From assembly GCA_039707465.1 (NCBI GenBank), contig CM077658.1, positions 11,534,574 to 11,598,573 on the forward strand: DNA of 64,000 nt, given 5' to 3'. The notes under the pieces were generated by a model. It made no database searches, was not told where the DNA came from, and saw nothing but the letters and a program-made list of their open reading frames with translations. Below, piece after piece: positions 56,771-64,000 of the stretch. The position numbers and the translations under genes were made by a program. Source of the DNA: Rhabdophis nuchalis. Its lineage: Eukaryota > Chordata > Lepidosauria > Squamata > Natricidae. The stretch's first letter is position 1; each line of letters begins with the position of its first letter.

Positions 56771-57008
56771 TTGTTCAAAATATCCTGTCTTGAATGGATT
56801 ATCAAATCTGCATTTCTAAAAGCTGACCTCATCTTAGTATCTGCTTGGGGGGGGAGGACTGTGGCTCTGAGTTTCTGTTTCCCTTATGATTTTATATTTC
56901 TCTTTTATGGGAAATATAATATTCTATCTTTTTAATATTTCCCAAAATATTTCATTCTTGTAGGGGAGGGGTGGGTGCTAACTTTCTACAAAACTATATA
57001 AAGGCAAC
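56771..57008. other. Unannotated DNA
   Basis: A G run near 56848-56856; nothing else recognised. Confidence 0.4.
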
Positions 57009-57541
57009 TGTTGGAAATTAAAACCCACCTCTCTCCTAGAAAAAATAAATATTTTAGGATATACTAAAAAGGCAGAATAACAGTGAAATAGAAACTGAGA
57101 AATACAGAAACTCAGCCTTCACCTTTGTCAATGGGCTCTTAAGGCCTGAGCCAGAGAAACATGACACTCCCTTAATAGCTCCCCCCATCTTTGTCAATGG
57201 GTCATTAAGACCTGAGCCAGCCTAGTCTACATAACCAAGACCTACCTCATCTCATTGCCCTTCATTGCACCACCCACCAAGTTTCAACCAAACACAACCT
57301 ACAGAGCAAGTTATGACCTCTGACAGCAACCAATCAGGATACTCTTCCTGTGCCCCAGGAGGTTCAAGGCCCAGGAGAGGGCATTAAACTCAAGGAGTCT
57401 CAGCATCTCTGCCCTTTTCTGCTCAGGATCTCAAGCCATGCGGTCCTGTCCACCATTAAAACATCTTTCCAAGCAGCCTCCACGTTTCTAGTGTCTTTTT
57501 CCCCACTTGGAACTGAAGCCAGATGGACATTTCTTCCAACG
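57009..57541 (+). mobile_element. LTR-like sequence with duplicated U3 motif (tentative)
   Basis: Starts TGTTGGAA and ends TTCCAACG, nearly perfect short inverted ends. A direct repeat of about 33 bp (TTTGTCAATGGG..CTTAAGGCCTGAGCCAG and its copy) lies at 57124-57157 and 57191-57223, as in retroviral U3 regions. The downstream part (GCATTAAACTCAAGGAGTC, CCATTAAAACATCTTTCC) could hold promoter and polyadenylation signals. The target duplication is unclear (AACT-like). Confidence 0.45.
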
Positions 57542-58064
57542 TAACTTTTGGAATTTTTAAGCCTGGGTGCAATTCCTATAAAAGTAAATGGTTCATTTTC
57601 CTTTGGTGAATTGTAAGGCAGTTTTCTTGAAGCTGCAAACATCCCTCTTCCCCCCTCCACTCTCAGTTCCCTCCAACACATACACACAAGAAGCCTCTGT
57701 TAGTGGATTTCTTGCATGTTAAGGATTCTTTTGAAAGGTAATTGACAGAGCAAGAAGGCTCTGAGATAGAGAATAAATTCTGAAGAAGTGATGAAATGCA
57801 TCAGGGCGAGATAAATACCAGTGAGATATAATGAGATAAAATGGGAGGAAAGATTTGCCAGAGGGGAAAAGAAAACCCACAACCACAGCACCTTAAATTA
57901 CCTTTTTCCTGGATGCCAGTAAATGGAAAAGACTGTACGTGGAAATGTACTTTAGAGAAAAAAGCTGAACAAAATTCGAAGTAGGATATATTCGTATGTT
58001 TTTGCGTGGTGAAATTCTGTTTTTCGTTCTGAACATCTGAAAGGAATTGTGGTCTGATCAAAAT
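57542..58064. other. Unannotated DNA
   Basis: No supported feature. Confidence 0.4.
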
Positions 58065-58650
<586 letters not shown>

Positions 58651-58750
58651 ATGTTTCTACATCTGATTTCTTGTTGAATTCCCTACCTTTGATGTTGGTG
58701 ATTTTGACATTGCGTGATCATCACTTTGTGATAACGAACATCTGGTTACT

Positions 58751-59050
58751 TAGTTACAGAATAGTTACAGAATAAAGTTGAAAGGGACCATGGAGGTCTT
58801 CTAGTCCAACCCCCCACTCAAGCAGGAGACCATATATGATTCAAGTCAAATGGCTGTCCAGTCTCTTCTTTAAAAAGCTCCAGTGATGAAGCACACACAA
58901 CTTCTGAATAGAAGCTGTTCTACTTTTTTTTTTGTTCTCACCTTTAGGAGATTTCTCCTTAGTTCTAGGTTGCTTCTCTCCTTGATTAGTTTCCATCCAT
59001 TGTTTCTTGCCTTGCCTTCTGGTGCTATGGAAAATAGCACCAAAAAGTCT
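58751..59050 (-). mobile_element. CR1 LINE 3' fragment
   Basis: AGTTACAGAATAAAGTTGAA, CTTCTAGTCCAACCCCCC and CCTTAGTTCTAGGTTGCTTC follow the reversed CR1 3' end, with a T run inserted near 58925. Confidence 0.88.
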
Positions 59051-59854
59051 CGTTTATATTTTTCTAATATTTCTATAGATTGAAATATAAAATGAATGCT
59101 CTGATTAAAGACAACTGGGAATGTCCATTTATGCATTAATAGAGCAAGGGAAAACTCAATATGGAAGGAAGTAAATTTGTAATCCATTTCTTAAGTGACC
59201 GATAATTAACCTCTGAAACCACAAGATGTTGCTAAAGCAAATAGATTAGTAAGGCTCATGATAGCACTGAGCATTTTATATGTATTGTAAGATAATGGCA
59301 TTTCCAATTTGTTTTTTGGCTCAACTTTCCTACAGTTCACAGCTTTAAGGAGCAGCTTTCTAGATGTGGTTAATTTTCAGCTTCCCTAAATATGGACATT
59401 TCCTTGATTTGAAAGTAAAGTTGAACAATGTTTTTTCATTTTTATTCTTCATTTCCCCCCTGGCTTATCATTGCTTTCCAATTCTTTCCATAGCTGATAC
59501 ACTAGTAGTAAGGAAGCCTCATCAAGACTATTTCGAACAATATAAAAGAAGATCTAATTTTCAATAGCTATGACCTTAGTTTAGGTGAGATGAAACAACA
59601 CATATAATTCCTCAGACAAATCGATATTTCCTCCTTTAAACCATTTCCATCATCTTCCTGAGAATATAATTTGTTGATTCTACATAGGATTTGAACACCT
59701 TTTATAGAAAAAAAAATCCTCGTCTCTGAATAAGAAGGGATACTTTAAATAACCTTGTGGCTGTAGAACAGTTGTTCTCTACCTTGGAAATATTTAGATC
59801 TAAGGTTTTCAAGTCCCAGAATTCTTCCCAAATTTCGGAAATGTTTTTCTAAAA
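59051..59854. other. Unannotated DNA with a possible hAT end
   Basis: TTCTCTACCTTGGAAATATT and TTTTCAAGTCCCAGAATTC at about 59773-59826 resemble a squamate hAT left end that starts CAGTGGTTCTCAACC. Otherwise nothing. Confidence 0.4.
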
Positions 59855-59856
59855 TA

Positions 59857-60407
59857 CAGTGGTACCTCGGTTCACGAACGCCTCTGTTCACGACCAATTC
59901 GGTTTATGAACAGAAATTTTCCAAAAAATGTGCTCCGGTTCACGAACACCGTTTCGGTTCACGAACGCAAAAGTTCGTTAAAAAATGCTCCGCTTCACGA
60001 ACTCTGCCTCGCTTCACGAACTCCGCCTCGCTTCACGAACAGAAAAGTTCGTAAAAATGCTCGGATTCACAAACCCCGTTTCGCTTCACGAACCGGAGCC
60101 GCGGACATTTTATCTACGAACGTATTCTGTTCGCGAACAGAGTCAGTTCAAGAATCACGACCAAAAAACAAGGTCAGAACGGATTAACCGGATTTACATT
60201 GAACCCTATGGGAAACTGTGCCTCTGTTCACGACCAATTCTGTTCGCGAACAGAGTCAGTTCAAGAATCACGACGAAGAAACAAGGTCAGAACGGATTAA
60301 CCGGATTTACATTGAACCCTATGGGAAACTGTGCCTCGCTTCACGACCAATTCGGATCGCGAACAGAGTCAGTTCACGAATTAAGTTCGTGAACCGAGGT
60401 ACCACTG
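59857..60407. mobile_element. Tigger/mariner-like MITE with GTTCACGAAC iterons, 551 bp
   Basis: Perfect-looking terminal inverted repeats CAGTGGTACCTCGGTTCACG and CGTGAACCGAGGTACCACTG, flanked by TA (59855-59856, 60408-60409). The interior repeats TTCACGAAC or GTTCGCGAAC many times and has a 113-bp tandem duplication (ATTCTGTTCGCG at 60124 and 60237, ATTCGGATCGCG at 60350). Plus-strand frames over it are repetitive by-products. Confidence 0.92.
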
Positions 60408-60896
60408 TAATGAAATGGTTAGGCTGAGAATGTGGACTGCATTTTGGTTCACTCAATTTCTATGGTTGAGAATGACTTTGGATTTAGTTTTTTCTTGTTT
60501 CTAGATCAGGACAACAAAGATGATTAGAGGATTGGAGGCTACAGTGTATGAAAGATGCTTGCAGGAACTGGGTATGTCTAGTCTTATGAAAAGAAGAACT
60601 AGGGGAGGCATGATAGCAGTCTTCCAATATCTATGGGGCTACCACAAAGAAGGAGGCAATCTATTCTCCAAAGCACCTGAAGGCAGGACAAGAAGCAATG
60701 GATGGAAATTTATCAAGGAGAGAAACATTTAGAACTAAGGCAAAATTTCATGACAGTGAGAACGATAAATCAGTGGGATGATTTGTCTCCATACGTTGTA
60801 AGTGAAAGAACACTGGAGGTTTTTAAAAAGAGATTGGACAATCATTTTTTTTTTCTGAAATGGTATAGGATTTCCTGCTTGAGAATGGGGTTGGAT

Positions 60897-61063
60897 CAGT
60901 GGTGGGTTTCTGCAGGCTCGCACCTACTCGCGAGAGCCGGTTGGTGAAATGTAGAGAACCGGTGAGAGGGGGTTCCATTGGCGTACCTCGAAGTAAATCT
61001 GGCCCGCCGCTGCCAGTGACCCAACGGGAAGGAAAGGAAAGGAAGGAAGGAAGGAAGGAAGGA

Positions 61064-61159
<96 letters not shown>

Positions 61160-61346
61160 AGAAAGAAATAATTTATCATCACAATTGAGTCCAAAATTTT
61201 GGTTGCTAAGCAAGAGCGTTGTTAAATGAGTTTCACCACATTTTAAAAGGTGGCCACTCCCACCCTGTCACATGACTGCCAAGCCACGCCCACAAAATAG
61301 GCCACACCTACAGAGTAGGTTCTAAAAAATTTGAAACCCACCACTG
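60897..61346. mobile_element. hAT-type chimeric MITE with (GAAA)n, second copy, 450 bp
   Basis: Same ends and interior as 31798-32229: CAGTGGTGGGTTTCTGCAGG at left, GAAACCCACCACTG at right. Flanks GGTTGGAT (60889-60896) and AGTTGGAT (61347-61354) match at 7 of 8 and are duplicated CR1 sequence. Outside the array I count about a dozen differences from the other copy. Confidence 0.95.
61033..61170 (+). repeat. (GGAA)n-(GAAA)n microsatellite
   Basis: Array within the hAT MITE, somewhat longer than in the copy at 31935. All open frames through it are artefacts. Confidence 0.95.
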
Positions 61347-61395
61347 AGTTGGATTAAAAGACCTCCAAGTTTCCTCTTAACTCTGTTATTCTGTT

Positions 61396-61984
61396 CTACT
61401 TGACCATTGTACTTTAGTTGTGTAAAGTGTGTTGTTGTCTTTGTGTGGGTACATATACCCTTTAAAACTCAAATGGAAACATTTGCTATGTGATTTTTCA
61501 AGTGTGATGGGCAAAATTAATATTTGTGTCAATTGTAATTTTGGTGGAGACAGAACCCATGGGTTTATTTTCTTCCTTGTTAGGTTTATTCTGTGTGAGT
61601 GATAACATCCTTCTCGCCTTCCAAAATGTTGACCTTCTCTTCATACTGTTTGTACAAGGCTTGTCTTGCCATTTGAAGTTTTGTTTTACTTTAAGTCCCG
61701 TAGCTTAAGAACCAGAATTCAAACATAAAATCTGTTGCCAGATTTAGAGAGAGGATTCTCTTGACTTCTGGAAACTAAAATAAAATAAAATAAAAATGTG
61801 GAATGGAAGAATGAGGCAGAAGGAACACGCCAGGGTAAACTGAACATTCAAAGCAATGTTAAGGTTTGCTGTTTTTTTAAAAAATTGTTTTTGCTGCAAA
61901 TTGTTATTTGCAAATTGATTTACCCTAAGGGGAAAGAAAAAGACAGAAGTAAGAGGTAAAAGAAATAACAAAGGCATGACAATT
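61396..61984. other. Unannotated DNA
   Basis: Short (AAAT)n at about 61777-61797. Otherwise unassigned. Confidence 0.4.
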
Positions 61985-61989
61985 CTACT

Positions 61990-62380
61990 TGTCAGGGTTC
62001 CAAGTAACAGCCCCAATGAAAGGAGACTCCGAGGCTTGAGATTCTTCAAAGTTCCAATTTATTAGAGGTGTCATATTGGCACAACTGGGAAATCCTGAAT
62101 CCGAAAGTTTCCAGGTTTTCCTCACTCAAACAAAAGTTCAAGTCCCTGCCCAGCACCCATATGCGCGTCACATGATCCAATAAGGCAGTGCCCCAACTGG
62201 AGATGCCTCCCAGTCAAGGCACTCCAGGTGCAGGGCAAGATGACCTTGACTCTCTGAGAAAGGAATGTTATTTTGACTATACCTCTCCCACTCCATATAA
62301 TCCCCCCCTCCCAGTTTCCCACAGCAATAAATATGGCAGGCCTGAAGGCCCAATGCAAAAGAAGGCCTCCAAGCTTGACA
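61990..62380 (-). mobile_element. Solo LTR, 391 bp
   Basis: On the minus strand it starts TGTCAAGCTTGGAGG and ends GGAACCCTGACA (TGTCA..TGACA), with AATAAATTGGAACTTTGAAG near the 3' side. Perfect 5-bp target duplication CTACT at 61985-61989 and 62381-62385. Homologous to the LTR at 11374-12107. No internal coding region. Confidence 0.92.
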
Positions 62381-62440
62381 CTACTTTCCACGATGATCTT
62401 GCAAATCAATGGGAAACCTGAACTAATGAAGAATTTAGAT

Positions 62441-62712
62441 CAATGGTGGGTTGCAGGCGGTACGTCCCGGTACGAGCATACTGGTGCCTGCCTGGAGCAC
62501 TGGGTACTATTCCGGTATGGTGCTCCAGAGGGCCCACCCGCCTGCGCATGCTCCTTACCTATCTTTAAAATTTTCAGCGCTTCTGCACACGTGCAGCTGG
62601 AGCGTCGCAGAGGCATCGCTGAAAGGTAAGAGGCACATGCGCTGTGTGCATCCATGTGGACAACACCATGTCTGTTGCAATTGGTTGGAACAGGATCTGG
62701 AACCCACCACTG
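62441..62712. mobile_element. hAT-type MITE, 272 bp
   Basis: Left terminus CAATGGTGGGTTGCAGGCGG and right terminus GATCTGGAACCCACCACTG. Perfect 8-bp target duplication ATTTAGAT (62433-62440, 62713-62720). The interior is GC-rich compared with its surroundings. Confidence 0.95.
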
Positions 62713-62720
62713 ATTTAGAT

Positions 62721-63530
62721 TGTGGTCATCCAATGACCATTTCTCATGTCTGTAAATTCCTCTGAAAAGTGACATTTGGAAGTGTGTCTTCTCCTTCATG
62801 ATACCGGTCCAATGGAATAGCTTCCCCAAACAGATACAAATGGGCTTAATTCTATATGCTTTATAGAAGCCTACGAAGATCTGGCTTTTACCCTAAGCAT
62901 TGTGGCCAAGATGGTAGCAACGGAAGCTCTAGCCTGGGTTGATGTGATATGTGGGAAATGAGACCTTGTTTTTAATGAATTATTATATGTGTATTTTATA
63001 GACTTTCATGGGATGGATGGACAGCTATATGCGTTCGATAAAAATGAAGATGTCTGAAGACATTTAAAACATGTGGACTGGTGAAAATGAAAGCATCGTT
63101 TGTGACATTGATGTGCTCAATGCATTGAAGAGCAAAAAACAGGAGTGCTTGGACAAGAACAAAATACTGGAGGTAAGTGGCAGAAGAGAAAGTATAATTA
63201 AAATAACTGTGGATGCTGCATGTTACTAGAGGCGATAGAGGAGAAATAGTAGGTAATAAAGCAGTAAAAAGAGAGACTGAAATAAAAACCTTCAAGATAT
63301 ATTTGATGTTCCTGCTTCCCTGAAGTCTTGTTCTGCAATGAGCAGTGTGTATCTGTGTCATTTTGCCAGTGTGGGAAATGTACCTGACCAGAAACTAGAA
63401 AATATAATGAGTAAAACAGACCTCAAGATTTATAAAGTAAGACTAAAACATCAAGGGGCAGGGAGGGAGGAGGGGAGAGAGAGAGAAAATAACTTTTGCC
63501 CTGATAACAAGGGAATCTAGAAGATGATTA
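62721..63530. other. Unannotated DNA
   Basis: GTGGCCAAGATGGTAGCAAC near 62910 resembles a LINE 5'-end YY1-like motif, but no LINE body follows. A short AG-rich stretch lies at 63463-63488. Confidence 0.4.
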
Positions 63531-63531
63531 A

Positions 63532-64000
63532 AGGTAAAGGTTCTCCTCCCACATATGTACTAGTCGTTCCCGACTCTAGGGGGCAGTGCTCATCTCCATT
63601 TCAAAACTGAAGAGCCAGTGCTGTCCGAAGACGTCTCCGTGGTCATGTGTCCAGCATGACTAAATGCTGAAGGTACATGGAACAGCTTGCTTCCAGAAGT
63701 TGTGAATGCCCCAACCCTGGAAGTCTTTAAAAAGATGTTAGATAGCCATTTGTCTGAAATGGTATAAGGTTCCTGCCCACGCAGGGGGTTGGACTAGAAG
63801 ACCTACAAGGTCCCTTCCAACTCTGCTATTGTATTATTGTATTATTGCATGGAACCCTGTTACCTTCCCAAATGTGGTTCCTATTTTTCTACTTGCATTT
63901 TTTTACACACTTTTGAAGGGCTAGGTTGGCAAAAGCTGGAACAAGTAACAGGAGCTCAGTCCATTACGCAGCACTAGGGATTCAAACCGCCGAACTGCCA
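63532..64000 (-). mobile_element. Sauria-type SINE split by CR1, running off the window
   Basis: The tail (AAAGGTAAAGGTTCTCC) is at the left. The body continues to CTGAAGGTACATGGAAC and resumes after the CR1 with CATGGAACCCTGTTACCTTC and the tRNA-like head side (GCACTAGGGATTCAAACCG). The tRNA-like 5' end lies beyond base 64000. Confidence 0.92.
63684..63847 (+). mobile_element. CR1 LINE 3' end inserted in Sauria SINE
   Basis: AGCTTGCTTCCAGAAGTTGT to CCAACTCTGCTATTGTATTA, 5'-truncated within the RT C-terminus, tail (ATTGT)n. Flanks CATGGAAC at 63676-63683 and 63848-63855 are a perfect 8-bp duplication, part of which (GGAAC) is also native CR1 sequence. Confidence 0.93.

Larger units (their letters stand above)
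60508..61395 (+). mobile_element. CR1 LINE split by a hAT MITE
   Basis: The RT C-terminal coding part (KRRTRGGMIAVFQYLWGYHK) and GAATGGGGTTGGAT lie left of the MITE. The 3' end (AGTTGGATTAAAAGACCTCC, CTCTTAACTCTGTTATTCTG) lies right of it. Frameshifts and a T run near 60845 show it is decayed. Confidence 0.9.

Overview
This window is repeat-rich, AT-rich vertebrate nuclear DNA, almost certainly from a squamate reptile and most probably a snake. The evidence is the combination of Sauria-type tRNA SINEs ending in (ACCTTT)-like tails, BovB (RTE) LINEs, CR1 and L3-like CR1 LINEs whose 3' tails run into AATAG/AATAC microsatellites, L2-like LINEs with (AAAT)n or (ATT)n tails, many small hAT elements flanked by 8-bp target duplications, Helitron ends (TC...CTAG inserted between A and T) and mariner/Tigger MITEs. 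I recognise no host protein-coding gene, no tRNA or rRNA gene and no CRISPR array. The only convincing coding similarity is to mobile-element proteins: BovB, CR1, L3 and L2 reverse-transcriptase C-termini. In addition, one coiled-coil-like coding relic lies inside a hAT element.

Layout. 1-5 kb: mostly unique AT-rich DNA with a retroelement relic, an 86-bp tandem repeat, a LINE tail and a chimeric hAT remnant. 5-7 kb: a complete Sauria SINE and two L2 fragments. 8-14 kb: CR1, BovB and a cluster of two solo LTRs (10.8-12.1 kb), the second split by a CR1. 14-21 kb: hAT elements split by L2 and CR1, tRNA-derived and 5S-derived SINEs, and a Helitron. 23-30 kb: BovB, a Helitron, hATs and an L3-like LINE. 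31-36 kb: four hAT-type elements, including a chimeric MITE carrying a GAAA array and one carrying captured coding-like DNA. 36-47 kb: CR1, a MITE split by both a LINE and a SINE, BovB, another Sauria SINE, a short LINE derivative that keeps its 5' end and tail, and L2-in-L2 nesting. 47-58 kb: CR1, nested hAT/L2, BovB/L2 and SINE/L2 composites, and LTR-like sequences. 58-64 kb: L2, CR1, a Tigger MITE full of palindromic iterons, a second copy of the GAAA hAT inside a CR1, a solo LTR with a perfect 5-bp duplication, a hAT with a perfect 8-bp duplication, and a Sauria SINE split by CR1.

No genes work together here. The value of the window is as a stratified record of transposition: target duplications and interruptions let many insertions be ordered in time. 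TE boundaries were placed by eye from termini, target duplications and comparison of copies within the window; family names rest on remembered consensus features, not on a database search.
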